From contig NZ_LPVV01000001.1 in assembly GCF_002362255.1 (NCBI RefSeq), positions 124,001-188,000 on the forward strand: 64,000 nt of DNA, written 5' to 3'. The stretch comes from Microbacterium sp. SZ1 (GTDB lineage Bacteria > Actinomycetota > Actinomycetes > Actinomycetales > Microbacteriaceae). Position numbers and translations under genes: made by a program. Position 1 is the first letter of the stretch, and every line of letters starts with the position of its first letter. Of the stretch, positions 34,545 to 42,907 are shown in pieces. Below the pieces are notes generated by a model. The model worked only from the letters and a program-made list of their open reading frames with translations. It was not told the origin of the DNA and ran no database searches.

Positions 34545-37103
34545 CTACCCTGACTCGCGCGCAGCGCGGTTCTTCGTCCACCGCGTCGGAGCGGCGGCCC
34601 ACGGGTCCTCCGGCCACGGATGCTTCGGATACCGTCCGCGCATCTCGGCGCGCACCTGCGCATACGGCCCCGACCAGAACGACGCCAGGTCGTCGGTCAC
34701 GGCGAGCGGACGACCGGCGGGGGAGAGCAGGTGAAACAGCACCGGGACTCGGCCGTCGACGAGTCGCGGCGTCTCGGCCCACCCGAAGCACTCCTGCAGT
34801 TTCACGGCGACGACCGGGCGGGCGGTGTCGTCGTCGATCGGAGGGTACTCGATGCGGATGCGGGATCCGGTCGGAACCTCCAGGCGCTCCGGCGCGAGGT
34901 CGTCGAACCGGGTCGCCGCCGGCCACGGAAGCAGCCGCCGCAGCGCGTTCGCGAGGTCGATCCGGCCGGCGGGAGTTCCGCCCGCGAGCGCGTCGAGCTC
35001 GGACGCGAGCCAGGCGTCGAGGGACGCGAGCAGTCCGGCATCCGACACATCCGGCCAGGGATCGCCGAGCTCCCGATGCAGGAGGGCCAGACGACGGCGC
35101 AGAGTGTCGGCCGCCTCCGACAAGGTGAACACCGCGAGCCCGTCGCGGCGGAGTGCTCGGCGCACGGCATCCCGCCCCTCATCCACCGACGGCCGGACCG
35201 GTGCCGATGACCGCAGGATCGCACCGATGCGCCGTTCCCGTCGCGCCTGTACCCGGCCGCCGACGAACTCGGCCTCGACGCGATCGGTCATGAGGTGGCT
35301 CGCGGCGATCTCGCGCTGGGATTCGCTGAGCGAGGCCGCGGCTCGCACCATCGCGCCCGAGCCGGCCGCCGCGCGCCCCGAGGCGCGAGCCACGTCGGCG
35401 ACCGCGATCCACTCGGTCGCGGCGAGAGCACCCCGCACGCCCGCGCGGGTTCCCGACGCGAGCAGGAACGTCGCACCGTCGGCCGTGCGCTCCACGCGCT
35501 GCGCGATGCGCTCGGGGAAGGCGAGGGCGATCACCAGACCGATGCCGTCGAGATCGGAGCGGATGCCGGGTGTCGGCGACACCAGCCGTTCGAAGCGGTC
35601 CGCATCGCTGCGCCAGCGGCGGGAATCCGGCGTGCGGCCGCCGCGCAGTGCGATCAGGGCCTGTGCGACGTCGGCGTCGGGGACGCGCAGGTCGCCGCCG
35701 AGCAGCGCGACCACTTCGGCGGCGAGGCGCGCACCGACCAGCGGGCTGCCGTCGCGGAGCGCCCGAGCGAGACGCGGGTCGGTCGGTATTCGGGCGAGCG
35801 CGCGTCCCTCGTCGGTGGCGCGACCGTCGTCGTCGAGAGCGCCGAGGCCCCGCAGCACCGTAACCGCCTCGGCGAGTCCGTCGGCCGGCGGTCGGTCGAC
35901 CATCCGCAGGCCTGCCCCGCCCGGCGCTCCCCAGCAGGCGAGCAGCAGCGCGGCATCGGCGAGGTCGGCGACGGCGATCTCGGGTGCGGGGCGGGCAGGT
36001 GCGGCGGCGTAGGTGCGCTCGTCGACGCAGCGGACCACAGTCCCGGGGCCCTGACGCGTGGCGCGTCCGGCGCGTTGCACGCAGGACGAGCGGGGTGCGG
36101 CGGTCGTGACCAGCCCGGTCATGCCCCGCGCGGCGTCGCGCTGCGGATGCCGTGCGAGGCAGCTGTCGACCACGAGTCGCACCCCGGGCACGGTGAGCGA
36201 CGACTCGGCGAGCGAGGTCGTGACGATGATCCGCGGCGGATCGCCTGACGTGCGGCCGCGGATCACGGCATCCTGCTCGGCCGCCGGGATCTGTCCGTGC
36301 AGTTCACGCACGTCGAACCCGTCAGCGGAGGCGGTGATGCGACGGGCGATCTCCCTCACCTCGCGGGCGCCCGGTGCGAAGACGAGTACGTCGGCCGAAG
36401 GGTCGTCGCGGCGGAGGTCGCGGGCTGCGGACGCCGCGGTGTTCGCGATGTGGTCGAGGAACGGCCACGTGACACCACGCTCGTCGAGACGGGGCGCGGC
36501 GCTCGGCGCCCAGCGCTCGGTGAGCGGAAAAGCGGGCACGTCGTGGTCGACGATCGGAGCGGGCGCGTCGTCCGTGCCGAGGACGGCGGCGAAGCGCCCG
36601 GCGTCGAGGGTGGCCGACATCGCCACGACCGAGAGATCGTCGCGCAGCTCGCGCACCTCGGAGAGCAGACCGATCAGCAGATCGGTCTCGAGGGCCCGCT
36701 CATGGACCTCGTCGAGGATCACGGCATCCACTCCGTCGAGCCCGGGGTCGTCGAGCATCCGTCGCAGCAGCACCCCGGCCGTGACGAACTCGATCCGGGC
36801 CGACCGGCCGACCGTGCGCTCGCCGCGCACCGTGAACCCGACGCGGTCGCCGAGAGCCGAGCCGTCGAGCTGTGCGAGGCGGCGGGCGGCAGCGCGAGCG
36901 GCGACGCGGCGCGGTTGGGTCACGATGACGCGTCCGGCCGACCGGTTCGCCAGCAACGGCGGCGCGAGCGTCGTCTTGCCCGTGCCGGGCGGGGCGCTCA
37001 CGACGACGGCCTGACTGCCGTCGAGAGCATGCGACAGGTCGCCGAGAGCCTCCGCGAACGACAGTCCCGCGCCGATGGCGGCGAGGTCGAAGGCGGCGGT
37101 CAC
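34545..37103 (-). CDS. hrpB: ATP-dependent helicase HrpB
   Basis: An 852-residue DEAH-type helicase of the HrpA/HrpB group. Motifs in order: I GTGKTT, Ia VTQPRRVAARAAARR, II DEVH (Val replaces Ala), III MSATLDAGR, V TSLAESSLTVPGV and VI QRAGRATR; the long HrpB C-terminal domain follows, ending in the LVDGRVPVLFHLLSPAGRPLA and FWSGPYAQVRAEMRGRYPKHPWPEDP signature regions. The GTG at 37103 has CAGACT-N6 upstream and no Shine-Dalgarno. The cellular role of HrpB is poorly defined; RNA processing is usually assumed. Confidence 0.93.
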   Translation of the reverse strand: MTAAFDLAAIGAGLSFAEALGDLSHALDGSQAVVVSAPPGTGKTTLAPPLLANRSAGRVIVTQPRRVAARAAARRLAQLDGSALGDRVGFTVRGERTVGRSARIEFVTAGVLLRRMLDDPGLDGVDAVILDEVHERALETDLLIGLLSEVRELRDDLSVVAMSATLDAGRFAAVLGTDDAPAPIVDHDVPAFPLTERWAPSAAPRLDERGVTWPFLDHIANTAASAARDLRRDDPSADVLVFAPGAREVREIARRITASADGFDVRELHGQIPAAEQDAVIRGRTSGDPPRIIVTTSLAESSLTVPGVRLVVDSCLARHPQRDAARGMTGLVTTAAPRSSCVQRAGRATRQGPGTVVRCVDERTYAAAPARPAPEIAVADLADAALLLACWGAPGGAGLRMVDRPPADGLAEAVTVLRGLGALDDDGRATDEGRALARIPTDPRLARALRDGSPLVGARLAAEVVALLGGDLRVPDADVAQALIALRGGRTPDSRRWRSDADRFERLVSPTPGIRSDLDGIGLVIALAFPERIAQRVERTADGATFLLASGTRAGVRGALAATEWIAVADVARASGRAAAGSGAMVRAAASLSESQREIAASHLMTDRVEAEFVGGRVQARRERRIGAILRSSAPVRPSVDEGRDAVRRALRRDGLAVFTLSEAADTLRRRLALLHRELGDPWPDVSDAGLLASLDAWLASELDALAGGTPAGRIDLANALRRLLPWPAATRFDDLAPERLEVPTGSRIRIEYPPIDDDTARPVVAVKLQECFGWAETPRLVDGRVPVLFHLLSPAGRPLAVTDDLASFWSGPYAQVRAEMRGRYPKHPWPEDPWAAAPTRWTKNRAARESG

Positions 37104-37191
37104 CCGTCCAGTCTGCCGCGTCGAGCTGTTCCGCGGTGCAGGGGGGTGGGTGCTCGTGTCGGCCCCGGAAGTGACGCACCGACACCCCACG

Positions 37192-37236
37192 GAACAGCGG
37201 ATGCCGCGACCGGTTCGGCCGCGGCATCCGCTGTTC
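37192..37236. terminator. Flotillin terminator hairpin
   Basis: Perfect 17-bp arms (37192-37208 and 37220-37236, core GGATGCCGCG/CGCGGCATCC) around an 11-nt loop lie 7 nt after the flotillin stop on the minus strand. A second, nested pair to its left (GCTGTTCCG at 37125 with CGGAACAGC at 37190; GTGTCGG at 37156 with CCGACAC at 37179) shares bases with this hairpin, so the two folds exclude each other. Confidence 0.8.
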
Positions 37237-37243
37237 TGTGCTG

Positions 37244-38842
37244 TTACTCCGCGGCGGGAGCCGGCGGTGCGGGCGGCGGAGGCGTGGTGGGCTTCGGCTC
37301 GCGCTTGGCGGGAGCGGGAGAGGATGCCGCGGCCACCCCCTCGCCGATACCGCGCCCGACGGCCTGGCCCTGGATGATCGACGCGAGATCGAGTCCGGTG
37401 GCGGAGCTGACGCTGTCGAACACCGACTTCAGCGCCTTGGCGCTGTCGGCGCCCACGAGGTCGGAGGCGCCGTCGCCGGAGCCGCCGATGATCGAGACGC
37501 TGCCGATCGTCGAGTAGCCCTTCGCGAACTCGGCCATGATGGCAGGCAGGGTCTCGAGCACGCGCTGCGAGAGGAAGGCGTCCTGGTTCGACGCGATGGC
37601 CTTCGCCTCGGCCTCGACGGCGGCGGCTCGCGCTTCACCCTCGGCGCGGATCGCATCGGCCTCGGCGTTCGCGCGCAGACGACGCGCCTCGGACTCGGCC
37701 TCGGCCTGAGCGCGCAGCGCGTCGGCCTCACCGGTCGCGCGGGCGATCGCGGCCGCCGCTTCACCGTCGGCCTTCGCCTTGTCGGCCTGGGCCTGCTGCT
37801 CGGCGATGCGGGTGCGGGCCTCGGCCTGCTTCACCTGCTCGATCGCGGCGGCCTCCGCCGCACGCTCGCGCGTGTACAGCTCGGCCTGGGCGCGGGTCTC
37901 GGCCTCGTACCGCTGCGCGTCGGCGACGCGCTTGACGTCGGCGTCGAGCTGCGCCTGCCGGTTCTCGGCCTGCTGCTGCAGCACGGCCTGCTCCGCCTGG
38001 GCGCGGGCGAGCTGCTCGGCCTGCTCCGCCTCGGCACGCGCACGGCCGATGCCGGCGTTGGCGTTGGCCGTGTTGGTGTCGAGAGCGGTCTGCTCGACCA
38101 GGTTGGCTTCCTGGTTGGCGATGTTCTTCTGGTTGATCGCGCGGTCGGCGTTCGTCTGCGAGATCTCGGCCGACTGGCGCTTCGCCTGGATCTCGGGAGC
38201 ACCCAGTGACTGGATGTAGCCGACCTTGTCGGTGATGCCCTTGATCTGGAACGAGTCGAGGATCAAACCCTGTTCGGCGAGCTCCTGCGAGACGTCCGCA
38301 GCGATCTGGTCGGAGAACTTCTTGCGCTCGCGCATGAGCTCGACGACGGAGAGCGTCGCGACGATGCCGCGCAGGGCGCCTTCGAGCTGTTCGGTGGTGA
38401 ACTGCTCGATCGCCTTGTCCTGCGAGGCGAATCGCTCGGCGGCGCGGCGGACGAGGATCGGGTCGGAGCCGATCTTCACGATCGCGACGCCGTCGACGTT
38501 GAGCGTGACGCTGTCGAGCGACTGCGCTTCGGCGTTCAGCGACACCTGGCGCGAGCGCAGCGAGATGATCTCGTGGCGCTGCGTGATCGGGTTGACGAGC
38601 GACTTGCCGTTCACGATGACGGTGACGGGCGATTCCGACATCTCATCGCGCGTCGTGCCGTCGGTGCCGATGACAGCGCGTGCGACCTTCTGCTTGCGAC
38701 CCGAGATAACGAGTGCCTCGTCAGCCCGAGCGACCTTGATCCAGCTGCGTGCGAACAGCAGCAGGATGAGCAGGATGACGACGGCGGCGACGACCGCGAT
38801 CCCGACGATGACGAGGATGCCGACGATTCCGGCGAGCTCCAT
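37244..38842 (-). CDS. Flotillin-like SPFH-domain membrane protein
   Basis: A 532-residue protein with one N-terminal membrane anchor (IVGILVIVGIAVVAAVVILLILLLF), an SPFH/Band 7 domain (residues about 30-200: ALVISGRKQKVARAVIG, SLRSRQVSLNAEAQSLD, VDGVAIVKIG), then a coiled-coil flotillin domain of about 220 residues rich in Ala-Glu repeats, a glycine-rich SIIGGSGDGAS segment and a Pro-rich tail. Flotillins scaffold membrane microdomains. GGAGG stands before the ATG. There is no NfeD-like partner next door, which many bacterial flotillin operons have. Confidence 0.93.
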   Translation of the reverse strand: MELAGIVGILVIVGIAVVAAVVILLILLLFARSWIKVARADEALVISGRKQKVARAVIGTDGTTRDEMSESPVTVIVNGKSLVNPITQRHEIISLRSRQVSLNAEAQSLDSVTLNVDGVAIVKIGSDPILVRRAAERFASQDKAIEQFTTEQLEGALRGIVATLSVVELMRERKKFSDQIAADVSQELAEQGLILDSFQIKGITDKVGYIQSLGAPEIQAKRQSAEISQTNADRAINQKNIANQEANLVEQTALDTNTANANAGIGRARAEAEQAEQLARAQAEQAVLQQQAENRQAQLDADVKRVADAQRYEAETRAQAELYTRERAAEAAAIEQVKQAEARTRIAEQQAQADKAKADGEAAAAIARATGEADALRAQAEAESEARRLRANAEADAIRAEGEARAAAVEAEAKAIASNQDAFLSQRVLETLPAIMAEFAKGYSTIGSVSIIGGSGDGASDLVGADSAKALKSVFDSVSSATGLDLASIIQGQAVGRGIGEGVAAASSPAPAKREPKPTTPPPPAPPAPAAE

Positions 38843-39122
38843 GGATGACCTCCCTGGTCCCCCCGAGGGGGTGGTCCGCGGTCCCGGCGCGAGATGCCGG
38901 GACTCGGTTCCACCATGCCAGAAACCGGCTCGTGACCGCGCGGGGAGAATTCCCCTGGGGACGGTTGCGGTTCGTCTCGGGCGGTTGCGGAGGAGATCGC
39001 ACGTAATGAAGGAGCTCAGGCCCCCATGGGGCTTCGTTACGCGAGATCTCCTGCGTTACATGCGGGCACGACGGCAAGCGGATGCCGCGAGACGCGCGGC
39101 GGCGAAGGGCGGATGCTGCGCG
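38843..39122. repeat. Flotillin upstream region with several inverted repeats
   Basis: The 280 bp hold no gene. From the flotillin side: hairpin GTCCCGGC/GCCGGGAC (38881-38903), palindrome GGGGAGAATTCCCC (38942-38955), a direct repeat CGGTTGCGG (38962 and 38982), and an imperfect inverted repeat of about 62 bp (38991-39052) whose arms begin AGGAGATC and end GATCTCCT and include CGTAATGAAG opposite CTTCGTTACG with a 9-nt bulge. The last may terminate the marR message; the others lie in the flotillin promoter and leader. No confident -10/-35 pair. Confidence 0.5.
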
Positions 39123-39551
39123 TCAGCGCCCGCGGAGCTTCTGCGCCAGGTCGCGCAGGGTGCGCAGCTCTTCGTCGTCGAGCACCGACATCCGAGAGGC
39201 GATCGACCGGCCGTGCACGGTGGCGACGCTGCGGAAAGCCCTGGCCCCGGCATCCGTCGCCCGGATCAGCGCACCGCGACCGTCTTCGGGATCGGGGCAC
39301 TTCTCGACCAGGCCGCGGCTGACCATGCGATCGACGAGCCGGGACACGCTCGGCTGGCTGATGAGCATGTTGGCGGTGACGTCGCGCAGCCGCGCCGACA
39401 TGTCGGGGGAGCGGGTGACCGTGAGGAGCACGTCGTACTCGGCCTGCCCGAGGTCGGAGTGGTCGAAGTCGGCGTTCATCTCGGTGAACAGCTCGTGCTG
39501 CGCTCGGAACAGGCTCTCCCAGGCCTCGAGGGCGAGCTTGCGATCGGTCAT
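39123..39551 (-). CDS. MarR-family transcriptional regulator
   Basis: A 142-residue winged-helix regulator. The recognition region is RLRDVTANMLISQPSVSRLVDRMVSRGLVEK, followed by the wing CPDPEDGRGALIRATDAG; flanking helices make the dimer. MarR proteins respond to phenolic compounds or oxidation. ATG 39551 was chosen because TACTCT-N6 precedes it and the domain starts there; an in-frame upstream start would run through a terminator hairpin. Its target is unknown; flotillin lies downstream in the same direction. Confidence 0.87.
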   Translation of the reverse strand: MTDRKLALEAWESLFRAQHELFTEMNADFDHSDLGQAEYDVLLTVTRSPDMSARLRDVTANMLISQPSVSRLVDRMVSRGLVEKCPDPEDGRGALIRATDAGARAFRSVATVHGRSIASRMSVLDDEELRTLRDLAQKLRGR

Positions 39552-39574
39552 GGGAAAAGAGTACGGCAACAGTA

Positions 39575-39608
39575 AAGGGCCGGTCGGAGAGGCTCCCGAC
39601 CGGCCCTT
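39575..39608. terminator. GC-rich hairpin upstream of marR
   Basis: Perfect 13-bp arms AAGGGCCGGTCGG and CCGACCGGCCCTT around an 8-nt loop. On the minus strand the stem is followed by TTTACTGTT, so it can end transcripts of the large gene at 39715 or of a short leader, before the marR promoter. Confidence 0.75.
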
Positions 39609-39682
39609 GTCCCTTGCACCAAGAGTGTCCTGCAATCACATGAGGTGGATGCCACAGCAAACATTCACCGTGCGATCACTCT

Positions 39683-39699
39683 ATAACGGCGAGATAACG
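39683..39699. promoter_or_regulatory. Direct repeat in AT-rich stretch upstream of marR
   Basis: ATAACG occurs at 39683-39688 and 39694-39699, 11 bp apart, with a related GCAACG at 39703. On the minus strand the same bases give TTATAGAG with TTGCAT about 15-16 bp upstream, a possible promoter reading toward the hairpin at 39575. No regulator can be assigned. Confidence 0.3.
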
Positions 39700-39714
39700 A
39701 ATGCAACGGTTTGG

Positions 39715-41709
39715 TCACGGAACTTTATGACGCGGAGCGAGGTCGCCCTCATGTCTATGGGGGACGAGGACCCTCACCGCACGGGTGCTCGGCAGGCGGG
39801 GTTGTGTGCTGGTGCGGGCGAGATGAACAAGGCGTGCGGTCAGTTCCGCTGGGGTGGAGCCGCGGAGGGTGGCGATGATCTGGTCCGCGAGGGTGGACTC
39901 GTCGGCCCATCCCCGTTCGCGTGCCCAGGTTCGAAGGCGTCGTAGGTGCATGATGGTGCGCACGTCCCCCTCCATCAGAGCGATGCCGAACACGGCGAGC
40001 ATGAACTGGACGTCAGAGCGCTCAAGCATGCTGCGGCCGTCACGTTCGGCACTGGCTTTGAACGCGAGGACGTTCATCTGCAGGGCGTGACCCTCAGCGC
40101 GTTGCCACGCCCAGAAGTCAGTCAAGTGCACGGTGAGGATGGATTCGGTGGTGGTTCCGAGGAGTCGGATCTCGCCGACCTGCCCGACGGCATTGCCCGC
40201 GGCGACCAGTGCGGGGGTGAGCAGGTCCACACGCGCGTCGATATGAAACGTCCACCCGTCGTCCACCTCGCTGTGGTCAACGACAGTCAGGTCACCGGCG
40301 GCAGGTAAGGCAAGTGCGGTGAGTACGAGCGGAGTAAACCCCATATAGAGGGCGTCGCTGTCGCTGAGGGTGACGTCGATGCCAGCGACATCGATCGCGT
40401 TCCCCAGAGCCCACGTGCTCGCGAACACCGTCTCCATGAACGCGTACACGCGGTCGATGAAGTCGGCCCGAGCGACGACCTCACGGTGAGACTTGAGGGT
40501 GATCATGAAGACGCCGGTATCCGGGTCGAACTCGAGTGCTCGCCCGTGGACGGGCGCGTGGCGAAGATATCGGGCTGCATCATCGAACACGGCAGCGAGG
40601 GGTCCCTTTTGGAGGTCCGCGGCGAGCTTCGTCGCGTCCTCGGCGGCGACCCGGTTGAACGTGTCGCTGCCTGTGCGGTCGGTTGTCATCAGCCGGTACC
40701 AGGCGAGCACGGGGGCGGAGGCTTCGTAGATCTCGCTGGCCAGTTTCCCGAACCTGCGAGCGATGGCACGCTCGTCGTTCTCTACCGCAAGGATCGCGGT
40801 GAATGCGATGGCCGCTTCCACCATCAGCCGGTACGTGTCCGCGAGGGCTTGCACGGCGTCGTCCATCCCTGCGATCTCACGCAAACGAGAGGTGCGGGTG
40901 AGGGCGTCGGAGGCGTGAAGGATCTTCGACCGAAATACATCGGGGTTCAACGTCGCGCGGGCGATCGGCTGAAGCAGCAGGTAAGACATGCCGGAGTTGG
41001 TGCCTACGGCGATGTTGAGGTCCCGCTCTGTTGCGGAGATCCCGTAGGCGGGTAGCTGGGGGAGGGTGACGTGTGGGTATCGTGCGCTGAGGGCGGCGAA
41101 CATGCGCTCAGGGATGGAAAGCGAGTCATCGTTGAGGACGCCCACGAACGCTTCCAGTTCCGCCATTTCCGTGAGCGGACCTCGCACCGTGTCCAGGATG
41201 CCTTGGGCGCGACGGGCGTGCTGTTGCGCGTCGAGCATGGTGTCTGCGGTCAGCGCGTCCCGATACGCGTCCCACACGCGATCGATGCGGGTCATCGATT
41301 CTGCTGCGGCCGTCCACGTCCCTGTTCCCGGGCGCAGTCGTGCCGCGAGGAGTGCATGGTGGCGGGCGGTGCGCACTGTTCTGATTGAGTCTGCGAGAGC
41401 GTTGACGGCCGGTTCTGATGTCGGAGCGGTAGAGAAGTCGGAGAGTGCGGCGATCAGCGCGGCGAGCAGCTCGTCAACTAGACGAGTCGGCGATGACTTG
41501 AGTGTAGGCCTCCAGTCGTCGGCAGAGTGCCCGGCGGTGTCGGGCTCCACTTCGAGGAGCGCGTCGACGCGGGTAAGACCCGACCGCCGGTGCACGACCC
41601 ACCGGTTGACCTCGCCACTGCGTGGCGTCCGGCCGCAGTCCGGGCATGCCGCTCCGAGGATGCGGGTGCCGCCACACGCGCACGGGAGCGTCTGGAAGTT
41701 CAGCAGCAT
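39715..41709 (-). CDS. Large unrecognised protein with N-terminal zinc ribbon
   Basis: A 664-residue protein I cannot assign to a family. The first 30 residues hold a probable zinc ribbon (CACGG at residues 8-12, then CPDCGR), followed by long helical stretches and, after about residue 430, a mixed region with FDPDTGVFMITL and VDDGWTFHIDARVDLLTP. There is no signal peptide and no nuclease, kinase or NTPase motif. ATG 41709 is supported by GCGGAG before it and by TACGAT (41746-41751) as a -10 box; an in-frame ATG lies at 41778. Bases and codons are visibly less GC-rich than the neighbours, which suggests horizontal acquisition. Confidence 0.7.
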   Translation of the reverse strand: MLLNFQTLPCACGGTRILGAACPDCGRTPRSGEVNRWVVHRRSGLTRVDALLEVEPDTAGHSADDWRPTLKSSPTRLVDELLAALIAALSDFSTAPTSEPAVNALADSIRTVRTARHHALLAARLRPGTGTWTAAAESMTRIDRVWDAYRDALTADTMLDAQQHARRAQGILDTVRGPLTEMAELEAFVGVLNDDSLSIPERMFAALSARYPHVTLPQLPAYGISATERDLNIAVGTNSGMSYLLLQPIARATLNPDVFRSKILHASDALTRTSRLREIAGMDDAVQALADTYRLMVEAAIAFTAILAVENDERAIARRFGKLASEIYEASAPVLAWYRLMTTDRTGSDTFNRVAAEDATKLAADLQKGPLAAVFDDAARYLRHAPVHGRALEFDPDTGVFMITLKSHREVVARADFIDRVYAFMETVFASTWALGNAIDVAGIDVTLSDSDALYMGFTPLVLTALALPAAGDLTVVDHSEVDDGWTFHIDARVDLLTPALVAAGNAVGQVGEIRLLGTTTESILTVHLTDFWAWQRAEGHALQMNVLAFKASAERDGRSMLERSDVQFMLAVFGIALMEGDVRTIMHLRRLRTWARERGWADESTLADQIIATLRGSTPAELTARLVHLARTSTQPRLPSTRAVRVLVPHRHEGDLAPRHKVP

Positions 41710-42041
41710 CAGGGTCTCCGCTCGGCCTCGAAGTGCAATATCCGAATCGTATGCCGCACCACGGACATCACGTTTCATTCCGCGTGACAGTCGCGAGCGG
41801 CGCCAGCTTGCGGGCGGCGCGTGGAGAGCTGCTCGCGATTCTGTCTCACGTGAGCACAAGAAGATGCAGCGACGCGAACCGTGCGTATCTTGTAAGAGGA
41901 CCGACCCGTGACGTACGGCTAGCTTCCAAGACCTGACGACAGGTTCTACGAGACTTGGCAACGCGGGCGCCAAGAAGGGTTCCGCATGCCCTCGGGAAAG
42001 CTCAACCGCCCGCCGGATTAACTTCCGTGGGGTCGGACCCT
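41710..42041. other. Non-coding stretch upstream of the zinc-ribbon gene
   Basis: About 330 bp without a convincing gene on either strand. It holds the probable promoter of the zinc-ribbon gene (TACGAT at 41746-41751, minus strand) and otherwise lower-GC sequence like that gene. Short open frames across it lack ribosome sites. I found no tRNA-like fold, tmRNA segment or integrase remnant. Confidence 0.5.
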
Positions 42042-42542
42042 TCAGAAGGTGTTCGGGAAGCGGCGTCGTGGCGGAAGCAGGTGCATCGCCGCGAAAGCCA
42101 GGACGGCCAGCGACGGGATGAAGATGCGGCCGTCCGGCTGGTAGCCGTTCGCCTCGGGGAACATGTCGTCGGCGGGCACATGGAACGCCCCGGCGTCACC
42201 CACGACGTACGACGCCGCGAGACCGCCCGCACCCAGCAGGAACACGATCACCGGCCATATTCCGTGGCGCAACCACCATCGACGCAACGGCGGTGCGATA
42301 CGAAGCGGGAGGCCGAGGAGGAACGCCGCGATCGTGATCACGCTCGCGCCCAGGCCGAGGCCGACCACCTGCAGACCCTCCGAGTACAGATCGGACATCG
42401 ACATCCACAGCGCGCACGCGACGAACGTGGAGAGACCGGTGGCGAAGACCTGCGCGGGAAGCCAGTCCCACGCCCGCCGGACGTCAGGCGACGGCGGCGG
42501 TGGCACGTCCGTCCCCGTCGCGGGGTCGTGCGGGATGGTCAT
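42042..42542 (-). CDS. Hypothetical four-helix membrane protein
   Basis: A 166-residue protein with a proline-rich cytoplasmic head and four predicted helices (FATGLSTFVACALWMSM, VVGLGLGASVITIAAFLLG, IWPVIVFLLGAGGLAASYVV, IFIPSLAVLAFAAMHLL). No family is recognised. On the minus strand TAGGCT (42549-42554) ends 6 nt before the ATG, so the message looks leaderless. Confidence 0.65.
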   Translation of the reverse strand: MTIPHDPATGTDVPPPPSPDVRRAWDWLPAQVFATGLSTFVACALWMSMSDLYSEGLQVVGLGLGASVITIAAFLLGLPLRIAPPLRRWWLRHGIWPVIVFLLGAGGLAASYVVGDAGAFHVPADDMFPEANGYQPDGRIFIPSLAVLAFAAMHLLPPRRRFPNTF

Positions 42543-42628
42543 GAGCGGAGCCTATCGCCGGCTCCTCGTCGCACCTGCCATGCACTGCGGTCTGATCAGC
42601 TGGAGGACCGAAAGCCTAAGATCGCGGG

Positions 42629-42907
42629 ATGGAGCCGTTCGAGGTGGTCGTCAGGGGCGAGGTGTTTCGAGTCGGCGACCGACGCCAACCCGACGGAGGA
42701 CCGAGCTACGACTTCACGTGGCTCAACGGCCCGGCCGGCGGGACCTACGGATTCACGATCGGGGCGACCTCCGGCCGGATCCTGAGGTCGGAGCTCGAGG
42801 TGCATGCGCGGCAGTTCGTCGAGGCGTTCTACGGGCCGGGCGGCATCGGAGGAACGGACTTCCCTGATCACGTTCCGGCTGAAGTGGAGCGCGACCCCCG
42901 GGAGTAG
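42629..42907 (+). CDS. Small hypothetical protein
   Basis: A 92-residue cytosolic protein with FEVVVRGEVFRVGDR, SYDFTWLNGPAGGTYGFTIG and a C-terminal acidic tail; it looks like a compact beta-rich domain common in actinobacterial hypotheticals, function unknown. TAAGAT (42617-42622) lies 6 nt before the ATG. Its last 40 bp overlap the end of the convergent ctaG-like gene. Confidence 0.65.
   Translation: MEPFEVVVRGEVFRVGDRRQPDGGPSYDFTWLNGPAGGTYGFTIGATSGRILRSELEVHARQFVEAFYGPGGIGGTDFPDHVPAEVERDPRE

Noticed and set aside
37238..38209. A plus-strand frame rich in Leu-Gly repeats opposite the flotillin gene
   Set aside because: It is the mirror of the Ala-Glu coiled-coil codons of flotillin and has no ribosome site.
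41710..42041. Structured RNA (tmRNA or riboswitch) in the gap upstream of the zinc-ribbon gene
   Set aside because: I could not find the conserved tRNA-like ends of tmRNA or any riboswitch core; only a promoter for the minus-strand gene is supported.
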